Translations under genes and position numbers: made by a program
Notes under the pieces: model-generated
What the model saw: only the letters and a program-made list of their open reading frames with translations
Databases searched by the model: none
Told to the model about the DNA's origin: nothing
Part shown: one piece after another, positions 1-9,458 of the stretch
How positions within the stretch are numbered: position 1 is the first letter of the stretch
How the letters are laid out: every line of letters begins with the position of its first letter
Origin: Paludibacteraceae bacterium
Lineage (GTDB): Bacteria; Bacteroidota; Bacteroidia; Bacteroidales; Paludibacteraceae
Assembly (NCBI GenBank): GCA_024401435.1
Contig: JAKSLB010000001.1
Span: forward strand, 62,001 to 126,000
DNA: 64,000 bases
Direction of reading: 5' to 3'

Positions 1-2969
1 CCATCAATAGAAACGCCATCTAAATATACCTTTTTTGTTGACGACGAGACACCACCTTCCAACTGAATTTCCTTAAGTGAAAGTTTACTCTGGTAGGATA
101 TATCATCAACATGTAAAACGCTTGAATTACTATTCAAAGTAGATGATATTTTACCACCCTCAAATGCAATACTATCTGTTACATATGCAGTTATCTTTTC
201 AGAATAAATCTCAGTATTCATTATAAATGCATTAGTCACATGTCCCATGATATAATCACCACCAATGGTCATATTAGAATTCTCTATACGAAGAGTTTGA
301 AGATTCGGGTCGTTATACAAATCATCATATATGTCACTAACTATTGTTGAAGAAATAGTCAAACTATTTAAGCTATCTAACACAATCGGAGAAGGTCTGT
401 CAGACTCTTCTGTAATGTTCTTTATCACACAATTGACAAGTGACAACGAATCAGAATTCGACAAGACAATCGGAGCATCGCTAAATTCACAGTTTTTTGC
501 AACAACTACGCTTCCTTCTCCCCCTTCAACAGCACTCATTACATTTCGCATGTACAATCCATCCAACTCAATCTTGAGTGGTTCACCATAACTATTGAAT
601 AAATACGTATTGATAGACATAGAATCGCCATCCATTATCGTAAGGTTTTCCTTCGGATTACTTTCTGCACCCGCTTCTGCATTTGCAGGATAACCGCCAA
701 TCACTTTTATTGGAGCGTTTACTCTATAATTTCCATATCCATAAGTTAACAATGGGGTGTAATTTCCTGCTGCCACATGGAATACGGTATTTCCTATCAC
801 ATTAGGAATACATTTCGCGAATGTCTCAGCACTCATGGCATTATCCCATGAACTTCCCGTTCCATCACCAGAACCATTCTCTTTCACATAGTATTCTCCC
901 AATTCATAAGGCTTTACAAACGTATATACAGTGCTTAATTCTGTTGTAAATTCAGTTCCTCCATTGTGGTAATAGGCTATGGCAACAAAGTTGTTGTACT
1001 CTCCCTCTCCAAGCTGCGAAAAAGGCACAGAAATTTCAACATTTCCCACTTCAGAATAAGTTTTGGTAACTGTTTTCAAATACTTAACGGCAGACTGAGG
1101 ATTACCCATGGTCTCATATAATTCCACATCTACATCACAATGATCTCTCACATACACACTAACGATTACATCATCACCCTCTTTTCTTACATCATTGATG
1201 ACTGGAACTATAAAGTCGGATTCTTTATAGCCAGTGGCATTCTCTATTGCCTTACCCTTTGCATTCCCGTAAAACAAATTTTTTGAGATATATGAATTGA
1301 TGTCTTCCAAGACATCTCCCTTCTCGTTATTTCCAATATGGTTTTCAAGTACATGCACCAAAAGCCTATTGTTATAGCCACTGCCGGCATTGACTCCATA
1401 TCCTTTGTTCGGAATTGGAGTACCATCTTTGGTAACGCCAATATAGTTATGTGAAACGACGGCATCTTGAGTAGAGCTTCCCGGACAAACAATGACACCA
1501 TCTCCTCCATTGAAACCTATTACATTAGCATCGTCAAACGAAGCGGGAGACATGCTTAATCCGACACCGCCAGAATTTTTCAAATTGACACCACATCCGT
1601 CATTTCCCAAATCATTATATGACTCATCAGTACCGATATAATTTCCTTCAAGGACAACTGAATTGACAGTTGACATTTTTATTCCGTCACCTTTGTTCCC
1701 AGAAATGACATTGTTCTTGGCAATAAATTTATCCGCATTGGCATACACTCCCATTCCATTACCATAAGCCTTACCATCAGGACCAACACCAATATGGTTG
1801 TCAATTAATTCTAATGTATTAGCAGGAAAACGATAATCATTAATAGAGTAGATACCTTGAACTGTGTTCCCTATAATATAGGATTCTTTGATAGTATGAT
1901 AACCATTATTATAAGAATAACCATAAGCACCATTCTTAAGTATGGAACCTGTCATCGTAACATTCACAGCATTCGTACCATTTAACGACAAACAGGTTGA
2001 GTTACCATTTTGGTTGTCAATCGTCGTATTTTCAACCTCTACATTTTTCAAATCTCCTAATACAACACCAGAGCCAACTATTTCAGATGATTTCAATACA
2101 AATGAACCTTTTTTTTCCACATCTATACGTGAAAATTTTGACTTCTCAATCAATAGTTTTCCAGCTAATTCACTCACATACAAAGGAACACCTTGTGCTG
2201 TCACATCTGTTAATTTTCCATCTCCCAATTTACCATTATACAACGAGCCTTCCACACGAGACAAGGCAACGTCTGTCATTTCCAAATTTTTGATATATGG
2301 ATTAGAACTCTTAAATACATTTCCTGTAATATTTTCGAATTTTGTTTCTGCTATAGTGACATTCTCCGCCGTATCAATAACGATTGGGAATACCAAATCC
2401 TCTGTAATGTTCTTTATCGTAGATGACAAAATAGTTAGATTCTCAACATCATCAAAAACAATCGGAGCATTATCAAACACACAATCAACAACGGTCACTT
2501 CATTACCTTCAGTACCCTCAAAAGTTTCTATGGCATTCATGACGTTTTTCATCTCTAATCCTTCAAGATAAATATTCAATGCATCCATAGTGGAACTTCT
2601 TCTAAACAAATAGGATTGAACACCCAAGTCTGAAGCATCTATAGTAGAATAAGTACCTGGTACTCTTTCAGCTCCAGTTTTAGCATCCGAAGGATAACCT
2701 CCAATAATACGAATATCAGAATTCAAATAAAATCCAGCATAACCATAAGTTAACATCGGTTTATAATTACCTTCAGCCAAATAGAACGTCGTTCCATCCG
2801 GAACTAATCTACAGGTTTCAGTGAATTCTTCTCCACTCATAGCATTCTCCCAAGAAGAACCATCGCTAGTACCATCAACTTTCACATAATAATCTTTTGA
2901 GAAAGAAAGGCTTAGGAACAAAGAATGTAAAATCCCTATAAGGATGACAATAATACTTTTAGTCTTCAT
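1..2969 (-). CDS. Secreted right-handed beta-helix protein, two tandem modules (3' end beyond window)
   Basis: The frame is open from an ATG at 2969 to the left edge, so at least 989 residues are visible and the C-terminus is missing. Residues 1-24 form a signal peptide (basic start MKTK, then a hydrophobic stretch). Residues 26-45 (YYVKVDGTSDGSSWENAM) begin a module of short repeating beta strands with many N, G and V/I positions, typical of parallel beta-helix (pectate-lyase-like) proteins. About residue 690 a second module starts with YYVKENGSGDGTGSSWDNAM and repeats the same order, including a shared LTYGY and IGGYP segment. The protein is probably exported and surface-bound or extracellular; the sorting signal, if any, lies outside the window. 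No enzymatic residues were identified, so ligand or substrate is unknown. A TAAATTTG element (3037-3030) lies about 60 bp upstream. Confidence 0.85.
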   Translation of the reverse strand, partial: MKTKSIIVILIGILHSLFLSLSFSKDYYVKVDGTSDGSSWENAMSGEEFTETCRLVPDGTTFYLAEGNYKPMLTYGYAGFYLNSDIRIIGGYPSDAKTGAERVPGTYSTIDASDLGVQSYLFRRSSTMDALNIYLEGLEMKNVMNAIETFEGTEGNEVTVVDCVFDNAPIVFDDVENLTILSSTIKNITEDLVFPIVIDTAENVTIAETKFENITGNVFKSSNPYIKNLEMTDVALSRVEGSLYNGKLGDGKLTDVTAQGVPLYVSELAGKLLIEKSKFSRIDVEKKGSFVLKSSEIVGSGVVLGDLKNVEVENTTIDNQNGNSTCLSLNGTNAVNVTMTGSILKNGAYGYSYNNGYHTIKESYIIGNTVQGIYSINDYRFPANTLELIDNHIGVGPDGKAYGNGMGVYANADKFIAKNNVISGNKGDGIKMSTVNSVVLEGNYIGTDESYNDLGNDGCGVNLKNSGGVGLSMSPASFDDANVIGFNGGDGVIVCPGSSTQDAVVSHNYIGVTKDGTPIPNKGYGVNAGSGYNNRLLVHVLENHIGNNEKGDVLEDINSYISKNLFYGNAKGKAIENATGYKESDFIVPVINDVRKEGDDVIVSVYVRDHCDVDVELYETMGNPQSAVKYLKTVTKTYSEVGNVEISVPFSQLGEGEYNNFVAIAYYHNGGTEFTTELSTVYTFVKPYELGEYYVKENGSGDGTGSSWDNAMSAETFAKCIPNVIGNTVFHVAAGNYTPLLTYGYGNYRVNAPIKVIGGYPANAEAGAESNPKENLTIMDGDSMSINTYLFNSYGEPLKIELDGLYMRNVMSAVEGGEGSVVVAKNCEFSDAPIVLSNSDSLSLVNCVIKNITEESDRPSPIVLDSLNSLTISSTIVSDIYDDLYNDPNLQTLRIENSNMTIGGDYIMGHVTNAFIMNTEIYSEKITAYVTDSIAFEGGKISSTLNSNSSVLHVDDISYQSKLSLKEIQLEGGVSSSTKKVYLDGVSID

Positions 2970-3397
2970 TCAATTGAATAGTATTTGTTATAAAATGACG
3001 TTTCCGTCAAATCGTCGTATTTTTTGGTGCAAATTTAAAAAAAATAAATAAAACATCATATTTTATGCTTTTTTATAATTGCACATCATTGACATAACAG
3101 AAAATAACAAACACAAAATCAAAATCATTCAGTTGCTTAACTGATAGAAATTTCCGAACAACTTTTGGCTTATTCTATTCAACAAAATTATCTTTCAGTG
3201 TTTTTTTCTGAAGAAATTAAGCAATCATATCATAAAAACTATTGACAACCTATTCCTTTGTTTTTACTATTTTCGACGAATGCGCATAAAAGTATATTCC
3301 CAATTGAGAAGCATTTTTTTATGGATTTCAAAAACATCCAAAAGTGCAAAACAATTTGTATCTTTGCGACATATAGTAATTTAATGACAAAATACAT
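2970..3397. other. Intergenic region between divergent genes
   Basis: A 428-bp, very AT-rich gap separates the divergent beta-helix gene and coupling-protein gene. It holds a promoter-like element for each side (3030-3037 on the - strand, 3359-3366 on the + strand). I saw no open frame, tRNA or obvious repeat in the rest. Confidence 0.6.
3359..3366 (+). promoter_or_regulatory. Putative -7 promoter element of the coupling-protein gene
   Basis: TATCTTTG matches the Bacteroidetes primary sigma -7 consensus TAnnTTTG and lies 31 bp before the ATG at 3398. A clean -33 TTG is not obvious at the usual distance. Confidence 0.5.
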
Positions 3398-5284
3398 ATG
3401 GATGAGAATAGAAAAGCAATGCAGTTTATCCTGATTTTATTTTTGACAGGAATGTTTTTGATGATTACTGGTCAATGGATAATACACAACAATTTAACAG
3501 ACCATATTCCTGTTATGTCCTTTTTGAAATTCAAATCCGAATGGTTCATAAGACTATTGTATGCTATAATGGTTATATTAACCGCATATCTTACACCTGG
3601 CAAAAGGAATCAATGGGTGGCAGAAAACATCAACTATATGTTTGTTCTTATGTTCATACTAGCAGCAGGTTTTCTCATTGGATTCAGTGGAATAAAATAT
3701 TACGATCTTTTCTTTTTCCCTATTGTTTTTGCAGCTTATACAATAGTGGCATTTATCGTGATTTCAAACATAACCGATCATCGTGTAAAAGCAGACAAAA
3801 GTATTTTTGGAGTCTCAAATGAAAAGAACATTGAACGTCCTGATTTTTATTTCACCTTTGAAACAGATCAAGGAACTTTAAAAGTACACAAACCTCAACA
3901 AAATATCTATATTGACGGAGGTCCAGGGTCGGGGAAAAGTGCTAGTTGGATAAAAGGTATTATCACACAATGTGCAGAACGAAATTATGCAGGTTTTATC
4001 TATGATTGGGAAGGTGATCCCACAAAAAAAGGGTCACCCATTTTAACAAAGATTGCCTATGGCTCAATTGAGCACTATAAAAAGGCAGGAAAAAAGACGC
4101 CACAATTTGCATTTGTTAATTTTACGGATATGTTTAGAACACATCGTGTTAATGTGTTATCAGAAAAATATATCACACCTGAAATTGCCTCATTATTTAT
4201 AGACAATCTTGTCACAACATTACTCAAAAATTTAGAGCCCACATGGAAAGAAAAAATGGATTTTTGGGCGAATAATGCTGTTATATACGTTAAATCCATA
4301 GCGCTTAAATGTTATAAAGAGAGACATTTAGGAATCAATACGCTTCCTCATCTAATAACTATTTGTCTACATAACTATGACGAAGTTTTGGCTTGGCTTG
4401 AAGAAGACAAGGAAATAAGGATGAACATACAATCCATACTTACGCCATGGAGAGCAGGAGGAAATTCTGCAGGACAATTATCTGGAGTTATCTCTTCTGT
4501 CCAAACGCCAATGACCAAAATGAACAACAAATATTTATTTTGGGTTATGTCACCTAGCAAAGAAGAAGAATTAGATCTAGACATCACCAATAAAAATCAC
4601 CCAACACTTCTTTGCGTAGGAAATGCGCCAACACTAAAAGAAGCAATCACACCAGCTGTGTCATGCATTGCTTCTGTATTACTATCCCAAATGAACAATC
4701 CGGACAAACAAAACTCGGTATTCCTTGTAGACGAATTCCCTACCGTTTTATTACAAGGCATAGACGTGTTTGTCGGTACAGCAAGGAAGCATTTCGTTTC
4801 AACAATATTAGCACTTCAAGATTACAATCAAGCGAAAAGAGACTATGGAGAAAACTCCGCAAAGATTTTAAAAGCAAATTGCAGTACCCAAGCATTTGGT
4901 ATGACAGGAAATGATGAAACTGCCAACGCTGTAGAAAAACTCTTTGGTGAGCAAAAAGAATTAAACGAATCCTTCTCGCAACAAGATACAGGAGGAAATT
5001 CAAGATCCGAAACATTACAAAAAGACAAAGTTCTAAAAAGTAGGGATATTGCAGGACAATCTGCAGGACACTTCGTAGGTAAAATTGCAGATGGCAAACC
5101 ACCATTTTTCAACCTACAATTCAAACAATGTGTTTATTATTCCGAAGAGATACCTCCATTCTCAAAAAAGGTAAATACTGGTGATGAAATAAGAGACAAA
5201 GAAATAATGGAAACCATCATTGATAAAAATTACGAAAAAATTATTGATGATATAGAAAAATTATTAAGTCCCTACAAAATATAA
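3398..5284 (+). CDS. Type IV coupling protein (VirD4/TraG/MobC family)
   Basis: This 628-aa protein matches type IV coupling ATPases, which recruit relaxase-DNA or protein substrates to a type IV secretion channel at the inner membrane. Residues 1-130 contain about four membrane helices. A Walker A motif (GGPGSGKS) follows near residue 175, and a Walker B-like segment (VFLVDEFPT) near 445. The length fits the MobC/TraG family of Bacteroides elements. The gene is convergent with the tra operon, which ends 151 bp away, so it has its own promoter. A coupling protein implies a substrate, yet no relaxase is encoded in the window. The family call is firm; whether the substrate is DNA is inference. 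Confidence 0.88.
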   Translation: MDENRKAMQFILILFLTGMFLMITGQWIIHNNLTDHIPVMSFLKFKSEWFIRLLYAIMVILTAYLTPGKRNQWVAENINYMFVLMFILAAGFLIGFSGIKYYDLFFFPIVFAAYTIVAFIVISNITDHRVKADKSIFGVSNEKNIERPDFYFTFETDQGTLKVHKPQQNIYIDGGPGSGKSASWIKGIITQCAERNYAGFIYDWEGDPTKKGSPILTKIAYGSIEHYKKAGKKTPQFAFVNFTDMFRTHRVNVLSEKYITPEIASLFIDNLVTTLLKNLEPTWKEKMDFWANNAVIYVKSIALKCYKERHLGINTLPHLITICLHNYDEVLAWLEEDKEIRMNIQSILTPWRAGGNSAGQLSGVISSVQTPMTKMNNKYLFWVMSPSKEEELDLDITNKNHPTLLCVGNAPTLKEAITPAVSCIASVLLSQMNNPDKQNSVFLVDEFPTVLLQGIDVFVGTARKHFVSTILALQDYNQAKRDYGENSAKILKANCSTQAFGMTGNDETANAVEKLFGEQKELNESFSQQDTGGNSRSETLQKDKVLKSRDIAGQSAGHFVGKIADGKPPFFNLQFKQCVYYSEEIPPFSKKVNTGDEIRDKEIMETIIDKNYEKIIDDIEKLLSPYKI

Positions 5285-5355
5285 CACGCTCTAATTCTTG
5301 ACAACTCGTGAAGGTGGGGAATATGACTTGTAGAAAAAGTTGGAGATTATAACAA

Positions 5356-5401
5356 GGTCAAGTAAATTATAGAACCTGATTATCCATAATATTACTTGAC
5401 C
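5356..5401. terminator. Inverted repeat between convergent coupling-protein and traN genes
   Basis: GGTCAAGTAA at the left pairs exactly with TTACTTGACC at the right, and pairing continues inward through AT-rich bases with one bulge. It sits between two convergent gene ends. It lacks a clear U-run on either side, so a bidirectional terminator is only the simplest reading. A protein-binding palindrome is also possible. Confidence 0.4.
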
Positions 5402-5435
5402 AAATAAAATTATTGTATCTTTACTAAACCAATAA

Positions 5436-6518
5436 TTATTTCACTGATATAGCAGACATTATATCTTTATTTTTCAAATTAAAATAAAGATGTCTACCAC
5501 CATTTTTTTCGAATATTTCAATTCGAAAATATTTGTCATCAGGAATTGTAAACTTATTGAATACGAAAGGAATTGTTTGGGTGGAATTTCCATTTATGGT
5601 TGTAAAAGTATATTTAGAATCGACAAAAAGAGGAGGTGTATCAATATATTGTTGTAACTCATTTTTAGACACCTTTTTATCCATAAAGAAAAATTTCGTG
5701 AAATCAGTATCGTAATTTATAGTACTAGCATTATTCAACGTAAGAATAAAAATCATATACTTCTCCGTAACAAAAATATTGTTTATCGAAAGTGTTATTT
5801 TATTTTTTATAACACCAAGATCATATATAACTCTTTTTTCCTCCAATGTCTTTTTACAAAGATCCTGTAAATACTGATTATTATCATCTATTTTAGCAGA
5901 ATTTTTGTTCGAATCCAACTCATATATATAATGTTGTGATACACCATATGTAATAATAACATTATATTCATTCCCCTTATTATCTACAGCAAAAACATTT
6001 GATTCTTCGAAGCCAAATTGTTCTGTAGATATTTCAAGAATATTTTTAGCAGTAGATTGTTTTACAGAAAGAGACGACTCATTACCTTGTTGAAAATAGA
6101 CAACTTCCGAAGGAAATATAACAAATGCCTTATTACTTTTATTTAAGACAACATGATAATCATCCTTTCCATTACCAGCAGGATAAAATGCAGAAGGAGA
6201 GGAAGAAGAAAGTGTATCATATTTTATTTGATATGAATACATCTGTCCAGATTTATCAATAATAACCAGATTCGTTTCTTCTTCAAAATTCTCTTCCATA
6301 GCAATTACTTTCACTATATTGTTCTTTTCTTCAACAATAGAAGATTCAATATATTCAGATCCAACAGAAGTTTGTTCTACTGGATATGGAAGAACAATAT
6401 GAATAGCCTTATCAAAATTTATTTTGATGGATGCCGTATATACTTCCCTTGCATTCAAGAAAAAAGAACACAGCAAGGAAAAGAATAATATTATTATTTT
6501 TTTACAATATAAAACCAT
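5436..6518 (-). CDS. traN: TraN-like conjugative transfer protein (DUF4138)
   Basis: The 360-aa product has an N-terminal signal peptide (hydrophobic residues 8-22, cleavage near NAREVY) followed by beta-rich sequence resembling TraN of Bacteroides conjugative transposons. These start with a segment that binds or mimics a VirB9-like fold at the outer membrane. Features supporting this are the early KINFDKAIHIVLPYPV strand pair and repeated beta hairpins. It is the last gene of the tra operon, the usual place of traN after traM. Its start overlaps the preceding small gene by 17 bp. It likely forms part of the periplasmic and outer-membrane part of the T4SS. Confidence in the family is high from both position and sequence. 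Confidence 0.8.
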   Translation of the reverse strand: MVLYCKKIIILFFSLLCSFFLNAREVYTASIKINFDKAIHIVLPYPVEQTSVGSEYIESSIVEEKNNIVKVIAMEENFEEETNLVIIDKSGQMYSYQIKYDTLSSSSPSAFYPAGNGKDDYHVVLNKSNKAFVIFPSEVVYFQQGNESSLSVKQSTAKNILEISTEQFGFEESNVFAVDNKGNEYNVIITYGVSQHYIYELDSNKNSAKIDDNNQYLQDLCKKTLEEKRVIYDLGVIKNKITLSINNIFVTEKYMIFILTLNNASTINYDTDFTKFFFMDKKVSKNELQQYIDTPPLFVDSKYTFTTINGNSTQTIPFVFNKFTIPDDKYFRIEIFEKNGGRHLYFNLKNKDIMSAISVK

Positions 6519-6681
6519 TTACAATATTGATAACAAGCATTCCAATAATAGATAAAACGAATAAATAAACTGCCTTGATTTCCTTTAATTCTTTACCATT
6601 TTTTCTCTCTTGAAGAATTTTGTAAATAGAGAAAATCAGCAAAACTGCAACAATTAGCGATAAAATTAAAACAATCATCAT
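6502..6681 (-). CDS. Small two-helix membrane protein between traM and traN
   Basis: This 59-aa frame starts with an ATG that overlaps the traM stop (ATGATGA arrangement) and ends inside the start of traN, so it is translationally coupled on both sides. It begins MMIVLILSLIVAVLLIF, then has a charged loop (QERKNGKELKEIK) and a second hydrophobic helix. The product would be an inner-membrane protein. In CTnDOT-like operons the small membrane gene traL sits between traK and traM; here that space is only about 50 bp, and this gene lies one position later. I do not recognise its family. The tight overlaps argue that it is real. Confidence 0.65.
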   Translation of the reverse strand: MMIVLILSLIVAVLLIFSIYKILQERKNGKELKEIKAVYLFVLSIIGMLVINIVNGFIL

Positions 6682-7781
6682 TTTATGAAAATTTTATAAT
6701 TAGCTTTTAATGTAACTTTAACTTCTTCCACCTTACTTTTGGATATGGATTTAATAACTGAAGTAGTACCCTTAATAACATTTCCAACTGGATTAGAGGA
6801 AGGTGATGGGATATCTACATTATCAATTGCACTACTTGAGGTCTGTTTAGCTATCTGATTCTTGACATTATCTGGAAGGTTAAGCCCCTGAATAGCATCA
6901 TTATCATAGATAGTATAATTAACTTTTTCAATGTGATTTCCATACTTAATAGACGTAACGCTGATGGTCATTCTATCTTTTGAAATTTGAGCCACTCCAT
7001 AAAAAATGGTATTTTCGGGTATAATTGAATTATCAGACAATTTAATTGGCTCTAATAAACGCATCATGACAGTTGACCCAGCAGAAACAGTTTGAGTAGA
7101 ATGGATACATGCCTGAATCAAATTTTTATTAGATGAGACTTGTTTCGATGTAGATCTTTTTCTTGTACGAGACTTTGAATCTCCTGTTATCTTACCCTCC
7201 TCCTCTTCATCATATTCAGAAGAAGAAGGTCCTTCCCATGTTCCATTTAGGATTTTATCTCTTTCTATTTTTGCCAAATCACTTTCTCTTTTCTTTTTGG
7301 CCACAATGGCATCATACAAAGAATCTGCCACGCTCCTTGTTGGTTGTGATTCTTCATTGCTAACATATTTCTTTTGTCCACTTTTTTTAGTAGATGTTTT
7401 AGGTTGTTTCTTTAAAACAATTTTCTCATATAGTTCCTCTTCATTAAGCCATTGATTTTCAGAAGAATCAATATCTTGTTTAACAACAGGCTGTTCTTCA
7501 TCATCTGACGTTAAATCATCAAAGAATTTAAGATCGGAATAATCCGTATTGTTTTTTTCATATTCCTTTCTTTTTTTCTCATATCGCTCTTGGGTATAGG
7601 CATCAATTTTAGACATAGAGGAATCAGCCTCTGAGTCTGGTATGATTATAGCTGATGGATCATCAGCATCTACAGATTTCGAATTGGAAGAAAAAAAGAC
7701 AAAAGCAAACAAACACGCAAGACCAATCGGAATTGCGAATAATATTAGTTTCTTACTATCAATATCTTTAAAATCCTTCAT
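6678..7781 (-). CDS. traM: TraM-like conjugative transfer protein (VirB10-type)
   Basis: The 367-aa product has a short cytoplasmic start, one membrane helix (residues 12-29), a long charged and Ser/Lys/Glu-rich linker, and a folded C-terminal beta domain from about residue 225. This is the layout of TraM of Bacteroides elements and of VirB10-type proteins that span the periplasm and link the inner and outer membrane parts of the T4SS. The C-terminal sequence around GSTVMMRLLEPI and NTIFYGVAQI fits the TraM C-terminal domain. An upstream in-frame TTG at 7787 could add two residues, but the ATG at 7781 is the better start. It follows traK with a gap of about 50 bp. Confidence 0.83.
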   Translation of the reverse strand: MKDFKDIDSKKLILFAIPIGLACLFAFVFFSSNSKSVDADDPSAIIIPDSEADSSMSKIDAYTQERYEKKRKEYEKNNTDYSDLKFFDDLTSDDEEQPVVKQDIDSSENQWLNEEELYEKIVLKKQPKTSTKKSGQKKYVSNEESQPTRSVADSLYDAIVAKKKRESDLAKIERDKILNGTWEGPSSSEYDEEEEGKITGDSKSRTRKRSTSKQVSSNKNLIQACIHSTQTVSAGSTVMMRLLEPIKLSDNSIIPENTIFYGVAQISKDRMTISVTSIKYGNHIEKVNYTIYDNDAIQGLNLPDNVKNQIAKQTSSSAIDNVDIPSPSSNPVGNVIKGTTSVIKSISKSKVEEVKVTLKANYKIFIK

Positions 7782-7834
7782 TTTCAATATAATTTATGTG
7801 ATTTTGATAATTATTCCATTCGTACATAATAGGG

Positions 7835-8440
7835 TTATTCTTCATTTTTAACCTGTGTTATATCCCACTTGTCAATTTTCACCCCATGAACATTTTCGCG
7901 ACAACGTGCCACATCATACAAGGTAAAATTAATTTTAAGTGTTCTACTCACAGATCCCTTTGCACGATAACCTGTTTGTGTTACATAAGCAGTTCCACTC
8001 ACTGGCAATGTATTCATATCGATACTTATATCATCAACCTTAGCATTATAATGAATATTTTTTTGTTTTAAGATATTCAACATATTAAGGTCATTATATT
8101 GATTCAACAATTCTTTTCCTGATTCTCCTATCAAATTAATAGCAGTATTGATATTATCCTCATAATTATTTTCATCAAATGCATACCAAAGTTGAATAAA
8201 TGTCTTAACATGATTTTCATATTCATAGACTCTCATATAAGATGCCTGAACAGATTGTGATTCGTATGCATTTCCTTTCGTGTCAATCACCAGAACATTT
8301 TGTTGAAGTTCATTAACTTGATTAATAAGTCTATTAATAACAAAAGCGAAAGCCACACTAACAATAAAAATACTCACTAATGTCATAATGGTGTTTCTTT
8401 TCACCATTTTATTTAAATTATCTAAGTTATGTAATTCCAT
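7835..8440 (-). CDS. traK: TraK-like conjugative transfer protein (VirB8-type)
   Basis: The 201-aa product begins with about 17 cytoplasmic residues, then one membrane helix (residues 18-36), then a periplasmic domain of mixed alpha/beta sequence. This is the topology of VirB8-type assembly factors. Sequence features such as the early LDNLNKMVKRN stretch and the VRVYEYENHVKTFIQLWYAF-like region match TraK of Bacteroides conjugative transposons. Its ATG shares a base with the traJ stop codon (TAATG), so the two are translationally coupled. VirB8-type proteins nucleate the inner-membrane complex and contact most other subunits. Confidence 0.88.
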   Translation of the reverse strand: MELHNLDNLNKMVKRNTIMTLVSIFIVSVAFAFVINRLINQVNELQQNVLVIDTKGNAYESQSVQASYMRVYEYENHVKTFIQLWYAFDENNYEDNINTAINLIGESGKELLNQYNDLNMLNILKQKNIHYNAKVDDISIDMNTLPVSGTAYVTQTGYRAKGSVSRTLKINFTLYDVARCRENVHGVKIDKWDITQVKNEE

Positions 8441-9456
8441 TATTTCTGTGAATTATCATTTTTTTTAATAATATCATTACTTGATTGAGCAGAATTTGCA
8501 GCAGCAGATGCTGACATAGAAGCACCTCCAATAACAAGTCCTGCAGCTGCGGTAGTTGCACCAAAAATACTTGAGAAAATTTGACCAGCATCTCCTTGAC
8601 CAACAATTTTTGAAGTTAACCAGAATGCAGCGATATAACAAATTAAAATGACCATATCCATAATCATTGTTTCATTAGACTGAGGTGTACTACCAGATAA
8701 GAACATAGCAAGAACTGAATCAAGAATATTATCAAGAATATTTAATGTAGTAATTGTCAAGAGAGAATTCAACAATGTGGAAAACCAAGCTTCTATTTGT
8801 TTTTTAAAACATGGAAGAATTGCAAAAGCAAACGCCAAAGGTCCCAATATAACAAGGATTTTACTTACCACAACAACCACTCCCTTGATAATAGCACCCA
8901 CCAACATTGTAAGAAACTCAACTACCAGATGAAGAGTCATTGCTACAGGTGCATTCCAATAGTTTGCAATTTCTTTCCAAGCATCTGTTATAGATTCTTT
9001 AATTTGCGAAAAAGTGCTTTTTTCTTCTTGTGATATGTTGTTTTGCTCCTCTAAAGTTTCTATCTGTTTTACAGTCTCCATATGACTTTTTGCATTCGTG
9101 GTCAACGTCTGTAAATTCTTAGCATACGATGGCAAATTAGCTGGTTCTGTTGCTGCATTGATAACTTCAACCGTTCCAACTATCACCTGCGAAATAGGCA
9201 AATATAGCGTGATCATGATAATGATTGCCAAACAGCGACCTATTTCCCTATAATCAGGGAATTCTCCTTTACTACCACCCACAAAAGAGAAAAATCCATT
9301 TTTTAAATAGTTATAAGCCATGTTACATACAAACAATAATGCTGCCAACGACATAGCCACTATGGAAATTTGACTTATCAAAGTGACTGTAGCACTATCA
9401 ATAATTGACAAATTACCCAACCAAACCTTTTCTGTAATATTACTAAGCAAAACCAT
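8440..9456 (-). CDS. traJ: TraJ-like polytopic membrane protein (VirB6-type)
   Basis: The 338-aa product has an N-terminal helix region, a hydrophobic pair (about 20-45 and 80-105), a coiled hydrophilic loop rich in E and Q, and a run of four to five membrane helices from about 175 to 300. The C-terminus is Gly/Ala/Ser-rich. This is the arrangement of TraJ of Bacteroides elements, the VirB6-like channel component of the inner membrane. It lies between traI-like and traK as in CTnDOT. Start is an ATG at 9456, three bases from the preceding stop. Confidence 0.87.
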   Translation of the reverse strand: MVLLSNITEKVWLGNLSIIDSATVTLISQISIVAMSLAALLFVCNMAYNYLKNGFFSFVGGSKGEFPDYREIGRCLAIIIMITLYLPISQVIVGTVEVINAATEPANLPSYAKNLQTLTTNAKSHMETVKQIETLEEQNNISQEEKSTFSQIKESITDAWKEIANYWNAPVAMTLHLVVEFLTMLVGAIIKGVVVVVSKILVILGPLAFAFAILPCFKKQIEAWFSTLLNSLLTITTLNILDNILDSVLAMFLSGSTPQSNETMIMDMVILICYIAAFWLTSKIVGQGDAGQIFSSIFGATTAAAGLVIGGASMSASAAANSAQSSNDIIKKNDNSQK

Positions 9457-9458
9457 TT

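Noticed and set aside
1942-2571. A + strand frame of 209 codons
   Set aside because: It lies opposite the beta-helix gene, whose frame is continuous from a signal peptide to the edge; the + frame product is low-complexity and looks like nothing known.
5356-5401. oriT
   Set aside because: An inverted repeat near the coupling-protein gene could suggest a transfer origin, but there is no relaxase nearby and no nick-site motif; a terminator-like hairpin between convergent genes is simpler.
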